Part shown: positions 46,701-61,700 of the stretch, piece by piece | Numbering within the stretch: position 1 is the stretch's first letter | How the letters are laid out: each line of letters opens with the position of its first letter | Position numbers and translations under genes: made by a program | The notes under the pieces: model-generated | The model's database searches: none | Told to the model about the DNA's origin: nothing | What the model saw: the letters and a program-made list of their open reading frames with translations, nothing else | Source: Loxodes magnus | Taxonomy: Eukaryota; Ciliophora; Karyorelictea; Loxodida; Loxodidae | Assembly: GCA_946699065.1 (NCBI GenBank) | Contig: CAMPDV010000142.1 | Span: 124,001-188,000, forward strand | Direction of reading: 5' to 3' | DNA length: 64,000 nucleotides

Positions 46701-49700
46701 TACATTACTAGTGTGACCACTCATGGTCTTACAGGTACCTGTCTTGACGTCCCATAGTCTCACCGTCTAATCTTAACTTCCCGATACGATGAACTCTGAA
46801 TCACTGGATATAGCCACAGCATATACCTAACCGTTGTGACCACTCATGGTCTTACAGGTACCTGTCTAGACGTCCCATAGTCTCACCGTATTATCTCCAC
46901 TTCCCGATATGATGAACTCTGAATCACTGGATATAGCCACAGCATATACCTAACCGTTGTGACCACTCATGGTCTTACAGGTACCTGTCTTGACGTCCCA
47001 TAGTCTCACCGTCTAATCATAACTTCCCGATACGATGAACTCTGAATCACTGGATATAGCCACAGCATATACCTAACCGTTGTGACCACTCATGGTCTTA
47101 CAGGTACCTGTCTTGACGTCCCATAGTCTCACCGTCTAATCATAACTTCCCGATACGATGAACTCTGAATCACTGGATATAGCCACAGCATATACCTAAC
47201 CGTTGTGACCACTCATGGTCTTACAGGTACCTGTCTTGACGTCCCATAGTCTCACCGTCTAATCATAACCTCCCGATACGATGAACTCTGAATCACTGGA
47301 TATAGCCACAGCATATACTCAACTAGTGTGACCACTCATGGTCTTACAGGTACCTGTCTTGACGTCCCATAGTCTCACCGTATTATCTCCACTTCCCGAT
47401 ACGATGAACTCTGAATCACTGGATATAGCCACAGCATTTACATAACTAGTGTGACCACTCATGGTCTTACAGGTACCTGTCTTGACGTCCCATAGTCTCA
47501 CCGTCTAATCATAACCTCCCGATACGATGAACTCTGAATCACTGGATATAGCCACAGATCTTACAGAATCTGTGTGACCACTCATGGTCTTACAGGTACC
47601 TGTCTTGACGTCCCATAGTCTCACCGTATGATCTCTACTTCCCGATACGATGAACTCTGAATCACTGGATATAGCCACAGCATATACTCAACTAGTGTGA
47701 CCACTCATGGTCTTACAGGTACCTGTCTTGACGTCCCATAGTCTCACCGTCTAATCATAACTTCCCGATACGATGAACTCTGAATCACTGGATATAGCCA
47801 CAGCATATACCTAACCGTTGTGACCACTCATGGTCTTACAGGTACCTGTCTTGACGTCCCATAGTCTCACCGTCTAATCATAACTTCCCGATACGATGAA
47901 CTCTGAATCACTGGATATAGCCACAGCATATACCTAACCGTTGTGACCACTCATGGTCTTACAGGTACCTGTCTTGACGTCCCATAGTCTCACCGTCTTA
48001 TCTCAACTTCCCGATACGATGAACTCTGAATCACTGGATATAGCCACAGCATATACATTACTAGTGTGACCACTCATGGTCTTACAGGTACCTGTCTTGA
48101 CGTCCCATAGTCTCACCGTCTAATCTTAACTTCCCGATACGATGAACTCTGAATCACTGGATATAGCCACAGCATATACCTAACCGTTGTGACCACTCAT
48201 GGTCTTACAGGTACCTGTCTTGACGTCCCATAGTCTCACCGTCTTATCTCAACTTCCCGATACGATGAACTCTGAATCACTGGATATAGCCACAGCATAT
48301 ACCTAACCGTTGTGACCACTCATAGTCTTACAGGTACCTGTCTTGACGTCCCATAGTCTCACCGTATTATCTCCACTTCCCGATACGATGAACTCTGAAT
48401 CACTGGATATAGCCACAGCATATACATTACTAGTGTGACCACTCATAGTCTTACAGGTACCTGTTTTGACGTCCCATAGTCTCACCGTATGATCTCAACT
48501 TCCCGATACGATGAACTCTGAATCACTGGATATAGCCACAGCATATACCTAACCGTTGTGACCACTCATGGTCTTACAGGTACCTGTCTTGACGTCCCAT
48601 AGTCTCACCGTCTTATCTCAACTTCCCGATACGATGAACTCTGAATCACTGGATATAGCCACAGCATATACCTAACCGTTGTGACCACTCATAGTCTTAC
48701 AGGTACCTGTCTTGACGTCCCATAGTCTCACCGTATTATCTCCACTTCCCGATACGATGAACTCTGAATCACTGGATATAGCCACAGCATATACATTACT
48801 AGTGTGACCACTCATAGTCTTACAGGTACCTGTTTTGACGTCCCATAGTCTCACCGTATGATCTCAACTTCCCGATACGATGAACTCTGAATCACTGGAT
48901 ATAGCCACAGCATATACCTAACCGTTGTGACCACTCATGGTCTTACAGGTACCTGTCTTGACGTCCCATAGTCTCACCGTCTTATCTCCACTTCCCGATA
49001 CGATGAACTCTGAATCACTGGATATAGCCACAGCATTTACATAACTAGTGTGACCACTCATGGTCTTACAGGTACCTGTCTTGACGTCCCATAGTCTCAC
49101 CGTCTAATCATAACTTCCCGATACGATGAACTCTGAATCACTGGATATAGCCACAGCATATACCTAACCGTTGTGACCACTCATGGTCTTACAGGTACCT
49201 GTCTTGACGTCCCATAGTCTCACCGTCTAATCATAACCTCCCGATACGATGAACTCTGAATCACTGGATATAGCCACAGCATATACATTACTAGTGTGAC
49301 CACTCATGGTCTTACAGGTACCTGTCCTGACGTCCCATAGTCTCACCGTCTAATCATAACTTCCCGATATGATGAAATCTGAATCACTGGATATAGCCAC
49401 AGCATATACATAACTAGTGTGACCACTCATGGTCTTACAGGTACCTGTCCTGACGTCCCATAGTCTCACCGTCTAATCTCTACTTCCCGATATGATGAAA
49501 TCTGAATCACTGGATATAGCCACAGCATATACCTAACCGTTGTGACCACTCATGGTCTTACAGGTACCTGTCTTGACGTCCCATAGTCTCACCGTATTAT
49601 CTCCACTTCCCGATACGATGAACTCTGAATCACTGGATATAGCCACAGCATTTACAAAACTAGTGTGACCACTCATGGTCTTACAGGTACCTGTCTTGAC

Positions 49701-52700
49701 GTCCCATAGTCTCACCGTCTAATCATAACTTCCCGATGCGATGAACTCTGAATCACTGGATATAGCCACAGCATTTACATAACTAGTGTGACCACTCATG
49801 GTCTTACAGGTACCTGTCTTGACGTCCCATAGTCTCACCGTCTAATCATAACTTCCCGATACGATGAAATCTGAATCACTGGATATAGCCACAGCATATA
49901 CCTAACCGTTGTGACCACTCATGGTCTTACAGGTACCTGTCTTGACGTCCCATAGTCTCACCGTATTATCTCCACTTCCCGATACGATGAACTCTGAATC
50001 ACTGGATATAGCCACAGCATTTACATAACTAGTGTGACCACTCATGGTCTTACAGGTACCTGTCTTGACGTCCCATAGTCTCACCGTCTAATCATAACTT
50101 CCCGATACGATGAACTCTGAATCACTGGATATAGCCACAGCATATACCTAACCGTTGTGACCACTCATGGTCTTACAGGTACCTGTCTTGACGTCCCATA
50201 GTCTCACCGTCTTATCTCAACTTCCCGATACGATGAACTCTGAATCACTGGATATAGCCACAGCATATACATAACTAGTGTGACCACTCATGGTCTTACA
50301 GGTACCTGTCTTGACGTCCCATAGTCTCACCGTCTAATCTTAACTTCCCGATACGATGAACTCTGAATCACTGGATATAGCCACAGCATATACCTAACCG
50401 TTGTGACCACTCATGGTCTTACAGGTACCTGTCTTGACGTCCCATAGTCTCACCGTCTTATCTCAACTTCCCGATACGATGAACTCTGAATCACTGGATA
50501 TAGCCACAGCATATACCTAACCGTTGTGACCACTCATAGTCTTACAGGTACCTGTCTTGACGTCCCATAGTCTCACCGTATTATCTCCACTTCCCGATAC
50601 GATGAACTCTGAATCACTGGATATAGCCACAGCATATACATTACTAGTGTGACCACTCATAGTCTTACAGGTACCTGTTTTGACGTCCCATAGTCTCACC
50701 GTATGATCTCAACTTCCCGATACGATGAACTCTGAATCACTGGATATAGCCACAGCATATACCTAACCGTTGTGACCACTCATGGTCTTACAGGTACCTG
50801 TCTTGACGTCCCATAGTCTCACCGTCTTATCTCAACTTCCCGATACGATGAACTCTGAATCACTGGATATAGCCACAGCATATACCTAACCGTTGTGACC
50901 ACTCATAGTCTTACAGGTACCTGTCTTGACGTCCCATAGTCTCACCGTATTATCTCCACTTCCCGATACGATGAACTCTGAATCACTGGATATAGCCACA
51001 GCATATACATTACTAGTGTGACCACTCATAGTCTTACAGGTACCTGTTTTGACGTCCCATAGTCTCACCGTATGATCTCAACTTCCCGATACGATGAACT
51101 CTGAATCACTGGATATAGCCACAGCATATACCTAACCGTTGTGACCACTCATGGTCTTACAGGTACCTGTCTTGACGTCCCATAGTCTCACCGTCTTATC
51201 TCCACTTCCCGATACGATGAACTCTGAATCACTGGATATAGCCACAGCATTTACATAACTAGTGTGACCACTCATGGTCTTACAGGTACCTGTCTTGACG
51301 TCCCATAGTCTCACCGTCTTATCTCCACTTCCCGATACGATGAACTCTGAATCACTGGATATAGCCACAGCATTTACATAACTAGTGTGACCACTCATGG
51401 TCTTACAGGTACCTGTCTTGACGTCCCATAGTCTCACCGTCTAATCATAACCTCCCGATACGATGAACTCTGAATCACTGGATATAGCCACAGCATATAC
51501 ATTACTAGTGTGACCACTCATGGTCTTACAGGTACCTGTCCTGACGTCCCATAGTCTCACCGTCTAATCATAACTTCCCGATATGATGAAATCTGAATCA
51601 CTGGATATAGCCACAGCATATACATAACTAGTGTGACCACTCATGGTCTTACAGGTACCTGTCCTGACGTCCCATAGTCTCACCGTCTAATCTCTACTTC
51701 CCGATATGATGAAATCTGAATCACTGGATATAGCCACAGCATATACCTAACCGTTGTGACCACTCATGGTCTTACAGGTACCTGTCTTGACGTCCCATAG
51801 TCTCACCGTATTATCTCCACTTCCCGATACGATGAACTCTGAATCACTGGATATAGCCACAGCATTTACAAAACTAGTGTGACCACTCATGGTCTTACAG
51901 GTACCTGTCTTGACGTCCCATAGTCTCACCGTCTAATCATAACTTCCCGATGCGATGAACTCTGAATCACTGGATATAGCCACAGCATTTACATAACTAG
52001 TGTGACCACTCATGGTCTTACAGGTACCTGTCTTGACGTCCCATAGTCTCACCGTCTAATCATAACTTCCCGATACGATGAAATCTGAATCACTGGATAT
52101 AGCCACAGCATATACCTAACCGTTGTGACCACTCATGGTCTTACAGGTACCTGTCTTGACGTCCCATAGTCTCACCGTATTATCTCCACTTCCCGATACG
52201 ATGAACTCTGAATCACTGGATATAGCCACAGCATATACCTAACCGTTGTGACCACTCATGGTCTTACAGGTACCTGTCTTGACGTCCCATAGTCTCACCG
52301 TCTAATCATAACTTCCCGATACGATGAACTCTGAATCACTGGATATAGCCACAGCATATACCTAACCGTAGCGACCACTCATGGTCTTACAGGTACCTGT
52401 CTTGACGTCCCATAGTCTCACCGTATAATCATAACCTCCCGATACGATGAACTCTGAATCACTGGATATAGCCACAGCACATACAGAACTAGTGTGACCA
52501 CTCATGGTCTTACAGGTACCTGTCTTGACGTCCCATAGTCTCACCGTCTAATCATAACTTCCCGATACGATGAACTCTGAATCACTGGATATAGCCACAG
52601 CATATACCTAACCGTTGTGACCACTCATGGTCTTACAGGTACCTGTCTTGACGTCCCATAGTCTCACCGTCTAATCATAACTTCCCGATACGATGAACTC

Positions 52701-55700
52701 TGAATCACTGGATATAGCCACAGCTAATACATAACTAGTGTGACCACTCATAGTCTTACAGGTACCTGTCTTGACGTCCCATAGTCTCACCGTCTTTTCT
52801 CCACTTCCCGATACGATGAACTCTGAATCACTGGATATAGCCACAGCACATACACAACTAGTGTGACCACTCATAGTCTTACAGGTACCTGTCTTGACGT
52901 CCCATAGTCTCACCGTCTAATCATAACCTCCCGATACGATGAACTCTGAATCACTGGATATAGCCACAGCATATACATTACTAGTGTGACCACTCATGGT
53001 CTTACAGGTACCTGTCTTGACGTCCCATAGTCTCACCGTCATATCATGACTTCCCGATACGATGAACTCTGAATCACTGGATATAGCCACAGCATATACA
53101 GAACTAGTGTGACCACTCATGGTCTTACAGGTACCTTTCTTGACGTCCCATAGTCTCACCGTCTTATCTCCACTTCCCGATACGATGAACTCTGAATCAC
53201 TGGATATAGCCACAGCATTTACATAACTAGTGTGACCACTCATGGTCTTACAGGTACCTGTCTTGACGTCCCATAGTCTCACCGTATAATCATAACCTCC
53301 CGATATGATGAAATCTGAATCACTGGATATAGCCACAGCATATACCTAACCGTTGTGACCACTCATAGTCTTACAGGTACCTGTCTTGACGTCCCATAGT
53401 CTCACCGTCTAATCATAACTTCCCGATACGATGAACTCTGAATCACTGGATATAGCCACAGCATATACCTAACCGTTGTGACCACTCATAGTCTTACAGG
53501 TACCTGTCTTGACGTCCCATAGTCTCACCGTCTAATCATAACTTCCCGATACGATGAACTCTGAATCACTGGATATAGCCACAGCATTTACATAACTAGT
53601 GTGACCACTCATGGTCTTACAGGTACCTGTCTTGACGTCCCATAGTCTCACCGTCTAATCTCTACTTCCCGATACGATGAACTCTGAATCACTGGATATA
53701 GCCACAGCATATACCTAACCGTTGTGACCACTCATGGTCTTACAGGTACCTGTCTTGACGTCCCATAGTCTCACCGTCTAATCATAACTTCCCGATACGA
53801 TGAAATCTGAATCACTGGATATAGCCACAGCATATACCTAACCGTTGTGACCACTCATAGTCTTACAGGTACCTGTCTTGACGTCCCATAGTCTCACCGT
53901 CTAATCATAACTTCCCGATACGATGAACTCTGAATCACTGGATATAGCCACAGCATATACAGAACTAGTGTGACCACTCATGGTCTTACAGGTACCTGTC
54001 TTGACGTCCCATAGTCTCACCGTCTAATCATAACCTCCCGATACGATGAACTCTGAATCACTGGATATAGCCACAGCATATACCTAACCGTTGTGACCAC
54101 TCATGGTCTTACAGGTACCTGTCTTGACGTCCCATAGTCTCACCGTATGATCTCTACTTCCCGATACGATGAACTCTGAATCACTGGATATAGCCACAGC
54201 ATATACTCAACTAGTGTGACCACTCATGGTCTTACAGGTACCTGTCTTGACGTCCCATAGTCTCACCGTCTAATCATAACTTCCCGATACGATGAACTCT
54301 GAATCACTGGATATAGCCACAGCATATACTCAACTAGTGTGACCACTCATGGTCTTACAGGTACCTGTCTTGACGTCCCATAGTCTCACCGTCTAATCAT
54401 AACTTCCCGATACGATGAACTCTGAATCACTGGATATAGCCACAGCATATACATTACTAGTGTGACCACTCATGGTCTTACAGGTACCTGTCTTGACGTC
54501 CCATAGTCTCACCGTCTAATCATAACTTCCCGATACGATGAACTCTGAATCACTGGATATAGCCACAGCATATACCTAACCGTTGTGACCACTCATGGTC
54601 TTACAGGTACCTGTCTTGACGTCCCATAGTCTCACCGTCTAATTATAACTTCCCGATACGATGAACTCTGAATCACTGGATATAGCCACAGCATATACAT
54701 TACTAGTGTGACCACTCATGGTCTTACAGGTACCTGTCTTGACGTCCCATAGTCTCACCGTCATATCATGACTTCCCGATACGATGAACTCTGAATCACT
54801 GGATATAGCCACAGCATATACAGAACTAGTGTGACCACTCATGGTCTTACAGGTACCTTTCTTGACGTCCCATAGTCTCACCGTCTTATCTCCACTTCCC
54901 GATACGATGAACTCTGAATCACTGGATATAGCCACAGCATATACCTAACCGTTGTGACCACTCATGGTCTTACAGGTACCTGTCTTGACGTCCCATAGTC
55001 TCACCGTCTAATCATAACTTCCCGATACGATGAACTCTGAATCACTGGATATAGCCACAGCATATACCTAACCGTAGCGACCACTCATGGTCTTACAGGT
55101 ACCTGTCTTGACGTCCCATAGTCTCACCGTATAATCATAACCTCCCGATACGATGAACTCTGAATCACTGGATATAGCCACAGCACATACAGAACTAGTG
55201 TGACCACTCATGGTCTTACAGGTACCTGTCTTGACGTCCCATAGTCTCACCGTCTAATCATAACTTCCCGATACGATGAACTCTGAATCACTGGATATAG
55301 CCACAGCATATACCTAACCGTTGTGACCACTCATGGTCTTACAGGTACCTGTCTTGACGTCCCATAGTCTCACCGTCTAATCATAACTTCCCGATACGAT
55401 GAACTCTGAATCACTGGATATAGCCACAGCATATACCTAACCGTTGTGACCACTCATGGTCTTACAGGTACCTGTCTTGACGTCCCATAGTCTCACCGTC
55501 TAATCATAACCTCCCGATACGATGAACTCTGAATCACTGGATATAGCCACAGCATATACAGAACTAGTGTGACCACTCATGGTCTTACAGGTACCTGTCT
55601 TGACATCCCATAGTCTCACCGTCTAATCTCTACTTCCCGATATGATGAAATCTGAATCACTGGATATAGCCACAGCATATACCTAACCGTTGTGACCACT

Positions 55701-58700
55701 CATGGTCTTACAGGTACCTGTCTTGACGTCCCATAGTCTCACCGTCTAATCATAACCTCCCGATACGATGAACTCTGAATCACTGGATATAGCCACAGCA
55801 TATACAGAACTAGTGTGACCACTCATGGTCTTACAGGTACCTTTCTTGACGTCCCATAGTCTCACCGTCTTATCTCCACTTCCCGATACGATGAACTCTG
55901 AATCACTGGATATAGCCACAGCATTTACATAACTAGTGTGACCACTCATGGTCTTACAGGTACCTGTCTTGACGTCCCATAGTCTCACCGTATAATCATA
56001 ACCTCCCGATATGATGAAATCTGAATCACTGGATATAGCCACAGCATATACCTAACCGTTGTGACCACTCATAGTCTTACAGGTACCTGTCTTGACGTCC
56101 CATAGTCTCACCGTCTAATCATAACTTCCCGATACGATGAACTCTGAATCACTGGATATAGCCACAGCATATACCTAACCGTTGTGACCACTCATAGTCT
56201 TACAGGTACCTGTCTTGACGTCCCATAGTCTCACCGTCTAATCATAACTTCCCGATACGATGAACTCTGAATCACTGGATATAGCCACAGCATATACCTA
56301 ACCGTTGTGACCACTCATGGTCTTACAGGTACCTGTCTTGACGTCCCATAGTCTCACCGTCTAATCATAACTTCCCGATACGATGAACTCTGAATCACTG
56401 GATATAGCCACAGCATATACCTAACCGTTGTGACCACTCATGGTCTTACAGGTACCTGTCTTGACGTCCCATAGTCTCACCGTCTAATCATAACTTCCCG
56501 ATACGATGAAATCTGAATCACTGGATATAGCCACAGCATATACCTAACCGTTGTGACCACTCATGGTCTTACAGGTACCTGTCTAGACGTCCCATAGTCT
56601 CACCGTATTATCTCCACTTCCCGATACGATGAACTCTGAATCACTGGATATAGCCACAGCATATACAGAACTAGTGTGACCACTCATAGTCTTACAGGTA
56701 CCTGTCTTGACGTCCCATAGTCTCACCGTCTAATCATAACTTCCCGATACGATGAACTCTGAATCACTGGATATAGCCACAGCATATACCTAACCGTTGT
56801 GACCACTCATGGTCTTACAGGTACCTGTCTTGACGTCCCATAGTCTCACCGTCTAATCATAACTTCCCGATACGATGAACTCTGAATCACTGGATATAGC
56901 CACAGCATATACCTAACCGTTGTGACCACTCATGGTCTTACAGGTACCTGTCCTGACGTCCCATAGTCTCACCGTCTAATCTTAACTTCCCGATACGATG
57001 AACTCTGAATCACTGGATATAGCCACAGCACATACACAACTAGTGTGACCACTCATGGTCTTACAGGTACCTGTCCTGACGTCCCATAGTCTCACCGTCT
57101 AATCATAACTTCCCGATACGATGAACTCTGAATCACTGGATATAGCCACAGCATATACCTAACCGTTGTGACCACTCATGGTCTTACAGGTACCTGTCTT
57201 GACGTCCCATAGTCTCACCGTCTAATCTTAACTTCCCGATACGATGAACTCTGAATCACTGGATATAGCCACAGCATATACCTAACCGTTGTGACCACTC
57301 ATGGTCTTACAGGTACCTGTCTTGACGTCCCATAGTCTCACCGTATGATCTCTACTTCCCGATACGATGAACTCTGAATCACTGGATATAGCCACAGCAT
57401 ATACTCAACTAGTGTGACCACTCATGGTCTTACAGGTACCTGTCTTGACGTCCCATAGTCTCACCGTCTAATCATAACTTCCCGATACGATGAACTCTGA
57501 ATCACTGGATATAGCCACAGCATATACCTAACCGTTGTGACCACTCATGGTCTTACAGGTACCTGTCTTGACGTCCCATAGTCTCACCGTCTAATCATAA
57601 CTTCCCGATACGATGAACTCTGAATCACTGGATATAGCCACAGCATATACATTACTAGTGTGACCACTCATGGTCTTACAGGTACCTGTCTTGACGTCCC
57701 ATAGTCTCACCGTCTTATCTCAACTTCCCGATACGATGAACTCTGAATCACTGGATATAGCCACAGCATATACATTACTAGTGTGACCACTCATGGTCTT
57801 ACAGGTACCTGTCTTGACGTCCCATAGTCTCACCGTATTATCTCCACTTCCCGATATGATGAACTCTGAATCACTGGATATAGCCACAGCATATACCTAA
57901 CCGTTGTGACCACTCATGGTCTTACAGGTACCTGTCTTGACGTCCCATAGTCTCACCGTCTAATCATAACTTCCCGATACGATGAACTCTGAATCACTGG
58001 ATATAGCCACAGCATATACCTAACCGTTGTGACCACTCATGGTCTTACAGGTACCTGTCTTGACGTCCCATAGTCTCACCGTCATATCATGACTTCCCGA
58101 TACGATGAACTCTGAATCACTGGATATAGCCACAGCATATACCTAACCGTTGTGACCACTCATGGTCTTACAGGTACCTGTCTTGACGTCCCATAGTCTC
58201 ACCGTCTAATCATAACCTCCCGATACGATGAACTCTGAATCACTGGATATAGCCACAGCATATACTCAACTAGTGTGACCACTCATGGTCTTACAGGTAC
58301 CTGTCTTGACGTCCCATAGTCTCACCGTCTTATCTCAACTTCCCGATACGATGAACTCTGAATCACTGGATATAGCCACAGCATATACCTAACCGTTGTG
58401 ACCACTCATGGTCTTACAGGTACCTGTCTTGACGTCCCATAGTCTCACCGTCTAATCATAACTTCCCGATACGATGAACTCTGAATCACTGGATATAGCC
58501 ACAGCATATACCTAACCGTTGTGACCACTCATGGTCTTACAGGTACCTGTCTTGACGTCCCATAGTCTCACCGTCTAATCATAACTTCCCGATACGATGA
58601 ACTCTGAATCACTGGATATAGCCACAGCATATACCTAACCGTTGTGACCACTCATGGTCTTACAGGTACCTGTCTTGACGTCCCATAGTCTCACCGTCAT

Positions 58701-61700
58701 ATCATGACTTCCCGATACGATGAACTCTGAATCACTGGATATAGCCACAGCATATACCTAACCGTTGTGACCACTCATGGTCTTACAGGTACCTGTCTTG
58801 ACGTCCCATAGTCTCACCGTCTAATCATAACCTCCCGATACGATGAACTCTGAATCACTGGATATAGCCACAGATCTTACAGAATCTGTGTGACCACTCA
58901 TGGTCTTACAGGTACCTGTCTTGACGTCCCATAGTCTCACCGTATGATCTCTACTTCCCGATACGATGAACTCTGAATCACTGGATATAGCCACAGCATA
59001 TACTCAACTAGTGTGACCACTCATGGTCTTACAGGTACCTGTCTTGACGTCCCATAGTCTCACCGTCTAATCATAACTTCCCGATACGATGAACTCTGAA
59101 TCACTGGATATAGCCACAGCATATACCTAACCGTTGTGACCACTCATGGTCTTACAGGTACCTGTCTTGACGTCCCATAGTCTCACCGTCTAATCATAAC
59201 TTCCCGATACGATGAACTCTGAATCACTGGATATAGCCACAGCATATACCTAACCGTTGTGACCACTCATGGTCTTACAGGTACCTGTCTTGACGTCCCA
59301 TAGTCTCACCGTCTTATCTCAACTTCCCGATACGATGAACTCTGAATCACTGGATATAGCCACAGCATATACATTACTAGTGTGACCACTCATGGTCTTA
59401 CAGGTACCTGTCTTGACGTCCCATAGTCTCACCGTCTAATCATAACTTCCCGATACGATGAACTCTGAATCACTGGATATAGCCACAGCATATACCTAAC
59501 CGTTGTGACCACTCATGGTCTTACAGGTACCTGTCTTGACGTCCCATAGTCTCACCGTCTTATCTCAACTTCCCGATACGATGAACTCTGAATCACTGGA
59601 TATAGCCACAGCATATACCTAACCGTTGTGACCACTCATAGTCTTACAGGTACCTGTCTTGACGTCCCATAGTCTCACCGTATTATCTCCACTTCCCGAT
59701 ACGATGAACTCTGAATCACTGGATATAGCCACAGCATATACATTACTAGTGTGACCACTCATAGTCTTACAGGTACCTGTTTTGACGTCCCATAGTCTCA
59801 CCGTATGATCTCAACTTCCCGATACGATGAACTCTGAATCACTGGATATAGCCACAGCATATACCTAACCGTTGTGACCACTCATGGTCTTACAGGTACC
59901 TGTCTTGACGTCCCATAGTCTCACCGTCTAATCATAACTTCCCGATACGATGAACTCTGAATCACTGGATATAGCCACAGCATATACCTAACCGTTGTGA
60001 CCACTCATGGTCTTACAGGTACCTGTCTTGACGTCCCATAGTCTCACCGTCTAATCATAACTTCCCGATACGATGAACTCTGAATCACTGGATATAGCCA
60101 CAGCATATACCTAACCGTTGTGACCACTCATGGTCTTACAGGTACCTGTCTTGACGTCCCATAGTCTCACCGTCTTATCTCAACTTCCCGATACGATGAA
60201 CTCTGAATCACTGGATATAGCCACAGCATATACATTACTAGTGTGACCACTCATGGTCTTACAGGTACCTGTCTTGACGTCCCATAGTCTCACCGTCTAA
60301 TCTTAACTTCCCGATACGATGAACTCTGAATCACTGGATATAGCCACAGCATATACCTAACCGTTGTGACCACTCATGGTCTTACAGGTACCTGTCTTGA
60401 CGTCCCATAGTCTCACCGTCTTATCTCAACTTCCCGATACGATGAACTCTGAATCACTGGATATAGCCACAGCATATACCTAACCGTTGTGACCACTCAT
60501 AGTCTTACAGGTACCTGTCTTGACGTCCCATAGTCTCACCGTATTATCTCCACTTCCCGATACGATGAACTCTGAATCACTGGATATAGCCACAGCATAT
60601 ACATTACTAGTGTGACCACTCATAGTCTTACAGGTACCTGTTTTGACGTCCCATAGTCTCACCGTATGATCTCAACTTCCCGATACGATGAACTCTGAAT
60701 CACTGGATATAGCCACAGCATATACCTAACCGTTGTGACCACTCATGGTCTTACAGGTACCTGTCTTGACGTCCCATAGTCTCACCGTCTTATCTCCACT
60801 TCCCGATACGATGAACTCTGAATCACTGGATATAGCCACAGCATTTACATAACTAGTGTGACCACTCATGGTCTTACAGGTACCTGTCTTGACGTCCCAT
60901 AGTCTCACCGTCTAATCATAACTTCCCGATACGATGAACTCTGAATCACTGGATATAGCCACAGCATATACCTAACCGTTGTGACCACTCATGGTCTTAC
61001 AGGTACCTGTCTTGACGTCCCATAGTCTCACCGTCTAATCATAACCTCCCGATACGATGAACTCTGAATCACTGGATATAGCCACAGCATATACATTACT
61101 AGTGTGACCACTCATGGTCTTACAGGTACCTGTCCTGACGTCCCATAGTCTCACCGTCTAATCATAACTTCCCGATATGATGAAATCTGAATCACTGGAT
61201 ATAGCCACAGCATATACATAACTAGTGTGACCACTCATGGTCTTACAGGTACCTGTCCTGACGTCCCATAGTCTCACCGTCTAATCTCTACTTCCCGATA
61301 TGATGAAATCTGAATCACTGGATATAGCCACAGCATATACCTAACCGTTGTGACCACTCATGGTCTTACAGGTACCTGTCTTGACGTCCCATAGTCTCAC
61401 CGTATTATCTCCACTTCCCGATACGATGAACTCTGAATCACTGGATATAGCCACAGCATTTACAAAACTAGTGTGACCACTCATGGTCTTACAGGTACCT
61501 GTCTTGACGTCCCATAGTCTCACCGTCTAATCATAACTTCCCGATGCGATGAACTCTGAATCACTGGATATAGCCACAGCATTTACATAACTAGTGTGAC
61601 CACTCATGGTCTTACAGGTACCTGTCTTGACGTCCCATAGTCTCACCGTCTAATCATAACTTCCCGATACGATGAAATCTGAATCACTGGATATAGCCAC

